From assembly GCF_001429065.1 (NCBI RefSeq), contig NZ_LMIB01000001.1, positions 1,001,933-1,065,932 of the forward strand: 64,000 nt of DNA, written 5' to 3'. Numbering within the stretch: the first letter of the stretch is position 1; every line of letters starts with the position of its first letter. This DNA comes from Sphingomonas sp. Root710. Lineage in GTDB: Bacteria; Pseudomonadota; Alphaproteobacteria; Sphingomonadales; Sphingomonadaceae. Shown piece after piece: positions 39,047 through 47,925 of this stretch. The notes below the pieces were generated by a model. That model did no database searches. It was not told the origin of the DNA and worked only from the letters and a program-made list of their open reading frames with translations. Both the position numbers and the translations under genes were made by a program.

Positions 39047-39226
39047 GGCCGAGCGGCTCCATTTTTTGAGGGTCGTTGGAAGATGGGCGCGCCTTTAGAG
39101 GGTGCGCCGCAATAAGGCAAGGCGCGGCGCCCCCTTCCAGGTGCCGTTATGCTGCGGTTCAGCTGCATGGGCTCATTCTATAGTCTGGTCGCGCCATGTC
39201 CGGGCCGGCCGGGTAAGGAGTCTGAC

Positions 39227-39592
39227 ATGCGTAACATCTTCAAGGGACTGGCGGCCACGCTGGTCGCCACCAGCATGATGGCGGCGGCGGTTCCCGCCGA
39301 AGCGCGTGACGGCCGCCATGGCTGGCGCGGCGACCGTCACGGCTGGAGCGGCGATCGTGGCTGGCGCGGCGATCGCTACAATCGCTATGACCGCGGCTAT
39401 CGTGGATATGGCGGCTATTACGGGTCACGCGGCTATTACGGCCCGCGCGGCTATTATGCGCCGCGCTACTATGGCTACGGCTATGACTATCCACGTTACC
39501 GCTATCGTCATTATCATAATGACGACGCGCTGATTGCCGGTATCGCTGGCCTCGCCATCGGCGCGGCAATAGCATCGGGCAACGACTACTGA
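39227..39592 (+). CDS. Secreted Gly/Tyr/Arg-rich protein
   Basis: ATG 39227 has AAGGAG seven bases upstream. The 121-residue product starts with a signal peptide cleaved near VPAEA-RDG. The middle is low-complexity with repeats of RGYxG, GYYGxRGYYG and RYRYRHY. The end is a short hydrophobic segment (DALIAGIAGLAIGAAIA), as in small outer-envelope Gly-zipper proteins. Common in sphingomonads and rhizobia; no function known. Confidence 0.8.
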   Translation: MRNIFKGLAATLVATSMMAAAVPAEARDGRHGWRGDRHGWSGDRGWRGDRYNRYDRGYRGYGGYYGSRGYYGPRGYYAPRYYGYGYDYPRYRYRHYHNDDALIAGIAGLAIGAAIASGNDY

Positions 39593-39845
39593 CGACGAAA
39601 GACCGGCGATGCATCCAGCCTTGGCCTGCGCCATGGCATCGCCGGCAACTATATCGACTTTCTGCTTTTCGATGCTCTTCGAGAGAGCGCCACCCTTCCG
39701 CAGCGCGGCGTCGCCCGCCCTGACCGATGACGGGCATGTCGGCGGCACGAAGGACTTGCTCGCCGTCTTGAGCTGAAACATACCACCTCTATACCGTAAT
39801 GCTGACCAGTTCGGCCTGACGTCTTCTTTTTCAGAGGCTTATTCC

Positions 39846-40682
39846 ATGACTTCTCCCAGCCCGTGGCAGCATCACCGCAAGGCAGGCGTCGCCGACGACA
39901 TCGACTTCGAGATCAAGGGCCAGGAGCTTCAGTTCGTCGAAATAGAACTCGACCCCGGTGAAAGCGCGGTCGCCGAGGCGGGTGCTCTGGTGTGGAAGGA
40001 CGGCGCGGTCGGCATGACCACCGTTTTCGGCGACGGCAGCGGCGGCAGCGATGGCGGTTTCATGGGCAAGCTGCTCGGCGCGGGCAAGCGGCTGATCACC
40101 GGTGAAAGCCTGTTCACCACGGTTTTCACCCATCATGGCCAGGGCAAGGCGCGGGTCGCCTTCGCCTCCCCAACGCCGGGCGCGATCCTGCCGCTGCGGC
40201 TGGCCGATTATGGCGGCACGATCATCTGCCAGAAGGACAGCTTCCTCGCCGCCGCCAAGGGCGTGTCGATCGGCGTCCATTTCCAGCGCCGCATCATGAC
40301 CGGGCTGTTCGGCGGCGAAGGCTTCATCATGCAGCGGCTCGACGGCGACGGCTGGGTGTTCGTGCAGATGGGCGGCACCGTGGTCGAGCGCGAACTGGCG
40401 GCGGGCGAGGAGCTTCATGTCGATACCGGCTGTCTCGCCGCCTACACGCCCAGCGTCGATTTCGATCTCGTCACCGCGGGCGGGGTGAAGAGCGTTTTCT
40501 TCGGCGGCGAAGGCCTGTTCTTCGCGCGGCTCACCGGCCCCGGAAAGGTCTGGATCCAGTCGCTCCCCTTCTCGCGTCTCGCTGGCCGGATGCTCGCCGC
40601 GGCGGGCAGCCGCGGCGGCCAGAACCGTGGCGAAGGCTCGGTACTCGGCGGTCTTGGCGATCTCATAGGCGGCAACGACTAG
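39846..40682 (+). CDS. AIM24/TIGR00266-family protein
   Basis: The 278-residue protein is rich in beta strands, with the family pattern VEIELDPGESAVAEAGALVWKDG and repeated Gly-Gly turns such as GFMGKLLGAGKRLITGESLF. It ends with a Gly-rich tail. Members are single-stranded-right-handed-beta-helix-like proteins of unclear role. It follows the secreted Gly/Tyr-rich gene on the same strand. Confidence 0.85.
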   Translation: MTSPSPWQHHRKAGVADDIDFEIKGQELQFVEIELDPGESAVAEAGALVWKDGAVGMTTVFGDGSGGSDGGFMGKLLGAGKRLITGESLFTTVFTHHGQGKARVAFASPTPGAILPLRLADYGGTIICQKDSFLAAAKGVSIGVHFQRRIMTGLFGGEGFIMQRLDGDGWVFVQMGGTVVERELAAGEELHVDTGCLAAYTPSVDFDLVTAGGVKSVFFGGEGLFFARLTGPGKVWIQSLPFSRLAGRMLAAAGSRGGQNRGEGSVLGGLGDLIGGND

Positions 40683-40765
40683 GTCCAAACCAGCTCACCC
40701 GATTGGACTATTGCGCCACTCGTCGGTCTGGCGGATGATCGCTCCAGTTTGGAGAGGAATGCGCC

Positions 40766-41089
40766 ATGGACGCCACCGAAAACCGCAAACTTCGTGAATC
40801 GGTCGACCTGCTGGGTCTGCGCGCCCAAGTGACCGCCGTCGGCTTCGTTCAGCTCGCGATAGAACTCAAGAGCGCCGGCGTGCTCGACGATGCGGCGCTT
40901 GGCCGTATCAAGGATGCGATTTGCGGAGACATCATGCTCTCGAAGCCCGCAGCGCTCGAACGTGATGAGTATGAACGATCGATCCGCCGCCGGCTCGACG
41001 CGCTGTTCCAAGGTCGCGAAACCGTCGGCCCGGTGACGCCGCTTCCCGCAGGAGGAACCCCTTCGACTAAGCAAATGCAACATGGATAG
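40766..41089 (+). CDS. Hypothetical helical protein
   Basis: The 107-residue protein is mostly helical and soluble, with GAGGAA just before ATG 40766 as a ribosome-binding site. I do not recognise it. It ends at the border of the AT-rich gap. Confidence 0.7.
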   Translation: MDATENRKLRESVDLLGLRAQVTAVGFVQLAIELKSAGVLDDAALGRIKDAICGDIMLSKPAALERDEYERSIRRRLDALFQGRETVGPVTPLPAGGTPSTKQMQHG

Positions 41090-41482
41090 ACGGCCCGGAA
41101 ACACTTAACCGGGTGAAAAGAAGCATCGCACGAGTTGCAAACGACGACGCGGCGATTGCAAGTTAAGCAACTAATCTTTAATTTATAGCCTGTCGTAACG
41201 CATGCGATGCGATAAACAGTATCAAATCATCGTTGCATGATCATTTGGCCGGTTGTTATTAACATGTGGTTCATTTCCTCCGCAAAATAAACCCATATTA
41301 GTTAAAATTACCAATAAACCATATCGTTTCCGCAGCGGTGTACGGAACCATTACAAGGATGGATGGTTTTATATTGCGGTCGATGTCTCCCCCGTCATCG
41401 GCCTTGTAACAGGGGACCCATCGGCCAAATGCCCCCCAGGTCGATGGGTCCTTGCTTATCGTGTTGCATTGCAGGGTTACCT
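41090..41482. other. AT-rich intergenic region without a convincing gene
   Basis: Roughly 393 nt, clearly lower in GC than its surroundings, with runs such as TTTAATTTATAG, TTAGTTAAAATTACC and TGCGATGCGATAAACAG. Open frames here lack ribosome-binding sites and normal codon use. A strong hairpin occupies 41414-41451. It may hold promoters, a leader or a small RNA for the downstream gene. Confidence 0.7.
41414..41451 (+). promoter_or_regulatory. Strong hairpin upstream of antitoxin-like gene (leader or sRNA end)
   Basis: GGACCCATCGGCC pairs with GGTCGATGGGTCC over a 12-base loop, with one mismatch. TTGCTTATCG follows, a weak U-tract. It ends 31 nt before ATG 41483. It may be a terminator of an RNA from the AT-rich region, an attenuator or an operator. 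Confidence 0.6.
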
Positions 41483-41728
41483 ATGAACGATTGGTTCGCG
41501 CGACGAATTGCCGCCCGCGATCCCCAGGATGGGGAAATGGCGCGGCGTAGCGTGGTGGTGCGCGCGGCGCTCGATCGGTTTCGGTGCCGCGACCGCGCAA
41601 TGCGCTTCCTCAATCAGCCCTGCGCGCTTAACGGTGATATCCGGCCGATCGATCTGGCTGCGCGGGATGAGCAGGGGTTGAACCTCGTCATCGAGCGGAT
41701 GCAATCGACGCCGTTGCCCGACGCCTGA
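41483..41728 (+). CDS. Orphan MbcA/ParS/Xre-type antitoxin C-terminal domain protein
   Basis: The 81-residue protein ends in RAMRFLNQPCALNGDIRPID and then LAARDEQGLNLVIERMQ. This matches the DUF2384-type pattern A-x-x-WL-x-x-P-x-x-x-L-x-G-x-x-P-x-D-L-x-x-T-x-x-G that closes MbcA/ParS antitoxins. These pair with RES-domain toxins. The N-terminal DNA-binding helices are very short, and no RES gene lies beside it, so it may be an orphan or have another role. Recognition is by eye and should be treated as moderate. Confidence 0.6.
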   Translation: MNDWFARRIAARDPQDGEMARRSVVVRAALDRFRCRDRAMRFLNQPCALNGDIRPIDLAARDEQGLNLVIERMQSTPLPDA

Positions 41729-41742
41729 TCGGAACGCCGCGC

Positions 41743-42807
41743 TCAGATTTTGCCGGATGCCACGCGCAATATCCGCCGGGCGCGGCCCAGCCGCTCGCCC
41801 CATGTCATCTTACCCTCGATGAATTGCGCTCGCGCCGCCTGATCGGCATGGCGATGCGTCCTCAGCCTACGCGCATCCGCGACGACGGCCAGCGCCGCCA
41901 ACGGCAAGCGCAGGCTAGGGAAGCGGTATTGCAGCATCCAGCGGCGATAGAGCCACCGCGCATGCCGGCCTGCCCGCCATGGCGACACGCGATCGCCCAG
42001 CAACCGCTCGACCGACAGCAGTATCGCATCGAGCGCTGACCGCACCAGTGCCGTGCCGCACGCGTGGTAAAGCCACGCCCAGTCCGCTACGGACAAGCCC
42101 GGCGCCAGCGCGGCGACATCGATCAGGTGGCGGAGGTCGAAGCCACCCCGCCAATAGCCGCCGTCGTGAAACTGGTCGTGGAGCAACAGGTACAGGATCT
42201 GGCTGGCTGCATCGGGCACTGCGGCAGCATGTCCGTCGAGCACGATCGTCCGACGGCGGGGCGCGAATCCAGCGCCATCGCTCAACCCCGGCGGCCCCGG
42301 CGCGCGCTGGTGCAGGTCGATGAAGCCCGGATCCTGCGGCCGCCCAAGTTCGGCGACGACGTGGACTGCCGCTCCCGGATAGCGCGCGGCGATGCCGAAG
42401 CCCGCCGCGGTCAAAGCCGCCAGCGCCGCCTCCACCTCGCCCGGTGCGACCAGCAGATCGATATCACTGAGCAGCCGGTCGAACGGCGCATCGGCAGCAA
42501 GACTGGCGCGGAGCGCAGCGCCTTTAAGAAGCACAGGCACGATCCCGGCCTTCGACAGCGCCGCAACCGCATCGTGGAGCAGCCGCCAGAGCCGCCGGTT
42601 GCGTTCGGCATTGCGGGCGCGGACATCATCGAGAAACGCGGCTACGCGGTCGGGCAGCGTCTTGCCATGCCCATCGAGGTTCGCCGCGAGCTGTGGTGTC
42701 ACCAGGCTCTGATTGGCCAGCGCCAGCATCGCGTCCCAGTCGCAATCCGATAGCGGTGTTCCGCGCAGCGCACACATCAGGTCGTCCAGCGCCGTCAGCC
42801 TATCCAT
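41743..42807 (-). CDS. Nucleotidyltransferase-fold family protein (DUF4429/PF14907-like)
   Basis: ATG 42807 lies inside the 3' end of the previous gene (13-nt overlap) and follows GGAAAAGG. The 354-residue protein has an NTase-type LLKGAAL (93-99) and RLLSDIDLLV (111-120, Asp115 and Asp117), the usual metal-binding pattern. These proteins occur with HPr-kinase-like enzymes in modified-peptide and exopolysaccharide loci. Here it is the last gene of a four-gene operon. The donor and acceptor are unknown. Confidence 0.8.
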   Translation of the reverse strand: MDRLTALDDLMCALRGTPLSDCDWDAMLALANQSLVTPQLAANLDGHGKTLPDRVAAFLDDVRARNAERNRRLWRLLHDAVAALSKAGIVPVLLKGAALRASLAADAPFDRLLSDIDLLVAPGEVEAALAALTAAGFGIAARYPGAAVHVVAELGRPQDPGFIDLHQRAPGPPGLSDGAGFAPRRRTIVLDGHAAAVPDAASQILYLLLHDQFHDGGYWRGGFDLRHLIDVAALAPGLSVADWAWLYHACGTALVRSALDAILLSVERLLGDRVSPWRAGRHARWLYRRWMLQYRFPSLRLPLAALAVVADARRLRTHRHADQAARAQFIEGKMTWGERLGRARRILRVASGKI

Positions 42808-43976
42808 GCAACCTTTTCCCGCAGCAGCTCCAGCGCGGCCCCGAGGTCCGAATAGATCAGCCGCTGGCAATGCGTCTCCGACAGGCGCTCGACCAGCGCG
42901 CGCAGCGCGTCGGCCTTAAGATGATGCCGGGCGGAAAAGGCGCTGCGCAGCAATTCGCTCAGAAAAGCCAGCGGCTCAACGGGTTCGAGCATCGCGTCGG
43001 CCCCCTCGCGCCGCGCCAGCAGGAGCCCCCACGCCATCCGCTCGACCTTCGCCCGCGCCCAGCCTTCGACCGGCAGGTAACGGACCCGTTGACCATCCCG
43101 CCGGATGTGGACCGGCAGCTGGGGCAGTTGCGGCACATAAGGGTGCAACAGCTTCCATGCGCCCGATTTCGACGCCGGGCTGAACCCGATCCCCTCGAAA
43201 CCGCGCCGGGGCGACACCCGGACGATATCGTCCGCACCATAGTCCCATCCCTCGGCAGCGAGCGCGACCGACAGCGTCGTCTTGCCCGCTCCCGGCTGTC
43301 CGGACAGCAGCATTCCCTGCCCGTCACGCGCCAGCAGCGCGGCATGGATCAGGAAACTGCCGCCATCGGTCGCCTTAGCCAGCCGGTCGGTCAGCAGCGC
43401 CTTGACCTCGGCGACGATGTGATCGCGGGGGAACAGGCCGATCACCTCATCTTCGAACAGCAGAAAGTAGCCGCCACCCCCGGCCATTACCGCGATCACC
43501 GGTGCGCGCACCGTCTGGCCGACCAGGAACTGTGCGAGGATCGGCCGGATCAGTGCGATCAGCGGGTCCGATGGACCGGTGTGAATATCGACTCGGCATT
43601 CGAAGCTGCCGATGCGCAGCGACACGCTCGCGTCGGGGGTGGCGCGCGACGCCGCGATCAACCCGTCCGGGATCAGCAGGCCGGCGGCGATCCATCCGCC
43701 GGTCGCGTCGCGCACATAGTTGGCGGCATCGGCATGGGCGATGCCGCCGCGGACGAGACTCGCCTCCACCGCTTCGACCGTGTCGCCAGCCGCCAGCGCG
43801 TCCCAGATAGCCGCCGCGCTGTCGTTGAGCTCGAACAGTTGTTGCAGCCGCTCGCTGAACAGCACCGACCGGCCGGCGATCGAAAAGCAGCGCACGTCGG
43901 CTGCCGGCGCCATCCGCTGCTGCTGCCATCCGCCAGGGAGGTAATCGGGGGCCGGTATATAGGCCGCTGCGATCAT
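42795..43976 (-). CDS. PqqD-like domain fused to HPr-kinase-like kinase
   Basis: ATG 43976 overlaps the previous stop by four bases. The 393-residue protein has a PqqD-like winged domain at about 28-105 (FELNDSAAAIWDALAAG, typical of peptide-binding PqqD). A HPrK/P-like domain follows, with Walker A GQPGAGKT at 226-233 preceded by IHAALLARDGQG and followed by the GADD metal acids (248-250). HPrK-like enzymes phosphorylate a Ser, including on ribosomal peptides. The PqqD fusion suggests that a peptide is bound and then phosphorylated. A substrate is not identified. Confidence 0.85.
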   Translation of the reverse strand: MIAAAYIPAPDYLPGGWQQQRMAPAADVRCFSIAGRSVLFSERLQQLFELNDSAAAIWDALAAGDTVEAVEASLVRGGIAHADAANYVRDATGGWIAAGLLIPDGLIAASRATPDASVSLRIGSFECRVDIHTGPSDPLIALIRPILAQFLVGQTVRAPVIAVMAGGGGYFLLFEDEVIGLFPRDHIVAEVKALLTDRLAKATDGGSFLIHAALLARDGQGMLLSGQPGAGKTTLSVALAAEGWDYGADDIVRVSPRRGFEGIGFSPASKSGAWKLLHPYVPQLPQLPVHIRRDGQRVRYLPVEGWARAKVERMAWGLLLARREGADAMLEPVEPLAFLSELLRSAFSARHHLKADALRALVERLSETHCQRLIYSDLGAALELLREKVAWIG

Positions 43977-45586
43977 GTCGCGCCCATCGCCGCCAGCAAG
44001 GCCGGATCGCGCCCATAGACGTCGGGATAGAAGACGATGCCATCGCCGGTCGGCGCGGCGGTCAGATAGGCGATGTACACCGGCGTCGGGTGCGGAAGAT
44101 CGACATGGCGATCGGGCGCAGCGCGATTGGCCGCGCCGATGCCATGCCCCAGCAGCCACGACGCCACTTTATCCGCATCCTGGAGCCGCACGCAGCCCGC
44201 GCTCACCCAGCGTCGCGCTTGGCCGAACAGCGCCCGGTGGGGGCTGTCGTGCAGATAGATGCCGAGCTCGTTGGGCAGCATGAACTTGACCCGGCCCATC
44301 TCGTTGCCGCCGCCCGGTCGCTGGCGAACCCGTAGATCGATGCGGCCTTGAGCGACGGCGCGCCAATCGATCGCACGCGGATCGAGGCGGTGCGCGCCAT
44401 CGACCCAGTCCGAAAGCGCTTCGAACCCTCTTTGCTCGAAATAGGACGGCCCTTGGCGCAGCACCTGCGGCGCGAGCCGGTCGCGCACCAGATCGACGGG
44501 CACATTCCAATAGGGATCGAATACCGCATAGCGTATCTCGCCCGCCATCGCCGGGGTCGGCATCGCCGGGCTTCCGGCGACGACCCGCATCGTTTCACGG
44601 ACCTCGCCCTGTTCGATCAGCGACAGTTGCGCTGCGGCAACGTTGACGAACAGCAAGCGGCCATCGAACGAGGTCGGGAAAGCCTGCGCCCGATCGAGAT
44701 TGGCGCGGATGAGCCGCTCATAAGAGGCCGCACCCCGGTTCAGCGCGGCGATCGTCGCCCGGTCGGCGTGCCCGGTGGCGGGCAGCCCATGGACGTTTTG
44801 GAAGCGTCGCACCGCCGATGCGAGCGGCGCGTCGAACGGCGCCTCGCCCGCGTCGGCCAGGCCCAGCCGGTGCCGCAACGCCTTCACCCGCGGGCCGGTC
44901 GCCCCGGCCGCCAGCGCCGGCCCATCCGCGACCGGATTTTGCGGCAGACGCGACCAGTCCGCCCGATACTCCGCGAGCCCGCGGCGAAGCGCATCGTACA
45001 TCGGGTTCACCCGCTCGATCAGGTCGAGATAGCGGCGGCGCGACGGCGCGCGCGCGACCTCCTCAAGCACTCCGGCGGTATCCCGCGGCGGAGCCAGCGC
45101 GGGGTCGAGCCAGGCCAATCGCGCCGGCGCGACGCTGTCGTGGAGGCTGCGGCGGTAATCGCCGAACGCGCGCGACAGGACCAGTTCGGCTTGCGCGACA
45201 TGTTCGACATCGCCACCGCGCGCAGCCCGGACCGCGGCGGAGACGTCACGTCGCTTTGGCATCGCCTCGGTGATGCGCGTAGCGAGCAGTTCGGCCTCGG
45301 GTATCAGCCGCGCTCGCCGGAACGGCCAGAAGCCCGAAGGCTCGGACCAGAGTGGCTCGTAACCCCGTCGCCGGTAGAAATCCTCGACGGGCGCAGGCAC
45401 GTCCCGCGCGGCCTCGGCCAGCGCGGACCGCAGCGGCAGGCTCTGCCAATCGGGCCGCACGAGCCACATCGCGAACAGCGCCAGCGCAGCCACGGCGAAG
45501 GCGACCAGCCCAACGCGCGCGCGCGCGCGCGGCGATCGACGGCGCGCAAACGCTATCGACGGATTCGACACCGTCGCGACATTCAT
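43973..45586 (-). CDS. L,D-transpeptidase (YcbB/LdtD-like)
   Basis: The 537-residue protein has an N-terminal signal anchor (about 25-43), a peptidoglycan-binding-1-like domain near 225-285 (GPRVKALRHRLGL) and a YkuD catalytic domain. The site reads HDSPHRALFGQ..SAGCVRL with His446, His450 and Cys465. It should form meso-DAP to meso-DAP crosslinks in the periplasm. The operon context with a PqqD-kinase fusion is unusual. Confidence 0.92.
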   Translation of the reverse strand: MNVATVSNPSIAFARRRSPRARARVGLVAFAVAALALFAMWLVRPDWQSLPLRSALAEAARDVPAPVEDFYRRRGYEPLWSEPSGFWPFRRARLIPEAELLATRITEAMPKRRDVSAAVRAARGGDVEHVAQAELVLSRAFGDYRRSLHDSVAPARLAWLDPALAPPRDTAGVLEEVARAPSRRRYLDLIERVNPMYDALRRGLAEYRADWSRLPQNPVADGPALAAGATGPRVKALRHRLGLADAGEAPFDAPLASAVRRFQNVHGLPATGHADRATIAALNRGAASYERLIRANLDRAQAFPTSFDGRLLFVNVAAAQLSLIEQGEVRETMRVVAGSPAMPTPAMAGEIRYAVFDPYWNVPVDLVRDRLAPQVLRQGPSYFEQRGFEALSDWVDGAHRLDPRAIDWRAVAQGRIDLRVRQRPGGGNEMGRVKFMLPNELGIYLHDSPHRALFGQARRWVSAGCVRLQDADKVASWLLGHGIGAANRAAPDRHVDLPHPTPVYIAYLTAAPTGDGIVFYPDVYGRDPALLAAMGAT

Positions 45587-45590
45587 GAGG

Positions 45591-46007
45591 TCAGCCGCGC
45601 TCGCCGGCTATGGCGATGCGACGCGCCCGCGTCTTGGGTGCCGCGATATCGCGTGACGATGCTCCGCCCCCGCCCAATGCGGGCGCGGCGGTGGCCGTGG
45701 GAACCCCACCGCCGCCGACCGGGGCAATGCTCGACGGCGGACCTGCGCTAGCGACCGGCGTGTTGAAATAGGGGTAGTTGATGTCGGGCGACGATGGGCC
45801 GCCGCCGCCGCCGATTCCACCGCCGCCGCCACCGGGTCCCGGATAGCTATCGGTCGGACCGCCGCCACCACCCACGGGCTGCGTCACGGTGCCGCCCGAC
45901 GCCGCGATGGCGGGTGACGCGAGGCTGGTGGAGAGCAGCATCACCATCGCCGGCGGCACAGCTATTCCCTTTGACAGAAATGCGCGACGATCCGTCGCTG
46001 CAAACAT
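45591..46007 (-). CDS. Tat-signal glycine-rich exported protein
   Basis: ATG 46007 follows AGGGG. The 138-residue product begins with a twin-arginine-like signal (TDRRAFLSKG then a hydrophobic helix, VMLLSTSLASPAIA). The mature part has long Gly/Pro tracts (GGGGGGIGGGGGP and similar) and a basic end. It stops four bases before the L,D-transpeptidase start, so it heads that operon. It could be a structural cell-wall protein or a modification substrate of the kinase module; this is inference. Confidence 0.75.
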   Translation of the reverse strand: MFAATDRRAFLSKGIAVPPAMVMLLSTSLASPAIAASGGTVTQPVGGGGGPTDSYPGPGGGGGGIGGGGGPSSPDINYPYFNTPVASAGPPSSIAPVGGGGVPTATAAPALGGGGASSRDIAAPKTRARRIAIAGERG

Positions 46008-46258
46008 GCAACCCCTGTTGTCAGTCATATTATCCGCCGCTGCTAGGCGAGCCGCGCCAAGGAACGACGCTCCCAAATCAAAAGGTTAACAATTCAATCC
46101 GATCGCGGTTCCATTTCCGGCGATCAACTCATCGCAAAAAACGTTGCGATTCCGGTACTTTCCAACGAATTCCTCCAGGGAGTTCACGGTCTTGCGATCG
46201 CTCGCAAAGTGGTTATCCCCGATAGCATGACGGCCCGTCGCGGGCCCGCACCTATCGG
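46008..46258. other. Divergent promoter region of about 250 nt
   Basis: No convincing gene. A frame on the minus strand (46086-46298) overlaps the M28 peptidase start and lacks a ribosome-binding site. The stretch should hold the promoters of the divergent peptidase and the glycine-rich operon. Confidence 0.6.
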
Positions 46259-47908
46259 ATGAATCATATGCGCCACCTTTCCATTCTCCTCGCCGCAACC
46301 GCCCTGTTCACCCCCGCCCTGTCGCCCGCCGCGCCGCCGAAATTCGACACCGCGCGTGTGAGCCAGGACGTGAAGACCCTGTCGAGCGATGCCTTCGAGG
46401 GCCGCGCCCCCGCCACCCCCGCCGAGGCGAAGACGGTCGACTTCATCAGCCGCCAGATGAAGGCGGCCGGGCTGCAGCCTGGCGGCCCCGGCGGCACATG
46501 GACGCAGGATGTTCCGTTGCTCAAATCCGACATCGTCGGCGCGCCCGCCCTGTCGATGACGATCGGCGGGGCCCCCCGCACACTGTCACAGGGCGATGAG
46601 ATCGCCGTCCGCGCCGCGCTGACCGGGCAGGACCGGGTCGACCTGAAGGGGGCGCAATTGGTCTTCGCCGGCTATGGGGTCAAAGCGCCCGAGCGCGGCT
46701 GGGACGATTTCAAGGGCACCGACCTCAAGGGCAAGGTCCTGGTCGTCCTCGTCAATGATCCCGATTTCGAAGGCGGAGAAGGCGATTTCGGCGGCAAGAC
46801 GATGACCTATTATGGCCGCTGGACCTACAAATATGAGGAAGGCGCACGGCAGGGCGCGGCGGGCGTCCTCGTCATCCACGAATATGCGCCCGCCTCCTAT
46901 GGCTGGGCGACGGTCAAGAACTCGAACACCAACACCATGTTCGACATCGTCCGCGCCGATCCCAAGGCCGAGCATGTGCCGGTCGAAGGCTGGATCCAAC
47001 GCGATCTCGCCGCCGTCCTGTTCAAGGCCGCCGGGCTCGATTTCGACGCGATGAAAGCAGCGGCGCGCAAGAAGGACTTCAAGCCGGTCCCGCTCAACGC
47101 CACGCTCGACGCGTCTTACGCGGTGAAGGCGGAAACGATCGTGTCGAAGAACGTCCTCGGCCGCCTGCCCGGCAAAAAACACCCGAACGAGACCGTGGTC
47201 TATTCGGCGCATTGGGACCATCTCGGCGTCGGCCTGCCCGATGCGAAGGGTGACCGCATCTATAACGGCGCGAAGGACAATGCCTCGGGCGTCGCCGCAT
47301 TGCTCGAACTCGGCCGCGCCTTCGCGAAGGCGCCGCGCACCGACCGCTCGATCGTCTTCCTGGCCGTCACCGCCGAGGAAAAGGGCCTGCTCGGCTCGGA
47401 ATATTATGCCGCCAACCCGGTCTATCCGCTGGCGACCACCGCAGGCGTGATCAACATGGACAGCATCTTCGGCGAAGGCGCGGCGAAGGACTACACGATT
47501 TCGGGCGTCGCCAAGCTCGGGCTGCTCGACTTGCTGATCGCCGAGGGAACCAAGCTCGGCCGCAGCTACACGCCCGACCCGCGCACCGAGACCGGCGGCT
47601 TCTATCGCTCGGACCATTTCACCCTCGCCAAGCAGGGCGTGCCGGCGATCTCTTTCAAGCCGGGCCGCGATCTCGCCAATGGCGGCGTCGAACGCGGCGC
47701 GGCGCTTGCCGACGCCTACACCAGGGACCGCTATCACCAGCCCGCCGACGAATGGAGCGCGGACTGGGACCTGTCGGCGCTCGGGCCCGATCTCACCCTG
47801 CTCTATAACACCGGCCGCGCGCTGGCCGACAGCCGTAGCTGGCCCGAATGGAGCGCCGATTCCGAGTTCAAGGCGAAGCGCGACGAGACCGCAAGCCAGC
47901 GGAAATAG
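46259..47908 (+). CDS. Zinc M28-family peptidase, exported
   Basis: The 549-residue protein begins with a signal peptide (HLSILLAATALFTPALSPA) and has a PA-like inserted domain near 130-260. The M28 zinc residues appear in SAHWDHLGVG, GAKDNASGVAALLE, TAEEKGLLGSE and NMDS, with a late YHQPADEW His. M28 members cleave N-terminal residues of peptides. The gene stops inside a palindromic terminator shared with the next convergent gene. Confidence 0.93.
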   Translation: MNHMRHLSILLAATALFTPALSPAAPPKFDTARVSQDVKTLSSDAFEGRAPATPAEAKTVDFISRQMKAAGLQPGGPGGTWTQDVPLLKSDIVGAPALSMTIGGAPRTLSQGDEIAVRAALTGQDRVDLKGAQLVFAGYGVKAPERGWDDFKGTDLKGKVLVVLVNDPDFEGGEGDFGGKTMTYYGRWTYKYEEGARQGAAGVLVIHEYAPASYGWATVKNSNTNTMFDIVRADPKAEHVPVEGWIQRDLAAVLFKAAGLDFDAMKAAARKKDFKPVPLNATLDASYAVKAETIVSKNVLGRLPGKKHPNETVVYSAHWDHLGVGLPDAKGDRIYNGAKDNASGVAALLELGRAFAKAPRTDRSIVFLAVTAEEKGLLGSEYYAANPVYPLATTAGVINMDSIFGEGAAKDYTISGVAKLGLLDLLIAEGTKLGRSYTPDPRTETGGFYRSDHFTLAKQGVPAISFKPGRDLANGGVERGAALADAYTRDRYHQPADEWSADWDLSALGPDLTLLYNTGRALADSRSWPEWSADSEFKAKRDETASQRK

Positions 47909-47925
47909 GGCCGCCGGCCCTATTT
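47903..47925. terminator. Terminator overlapping both convergent stop codons
   Basis: AAATAGGGCC pairs perfectly with GGCCCTATTT around loop GCC. Both stop codons (peptidase TAG 47906-47908, DUF2383 TAG 47922-47920) are inside the stem. A-T rich flanks act as U-tracts in both directions. Confidence 0.85.

Noticed and set aside
41743-46007. Complete lasso-peptide biosynthetic cluster
   Set aside because: A kinase and NTase-like gene are present, but no asparagine-synthetase-like cyclase, leader peptidase or clear precursor is found.
46086-46298. Minus-strand frame of 70 codons between the divergent genes
   Set aside because: No ribosome-binding site and overlap with the peptidase start; composition only partly protein-like.
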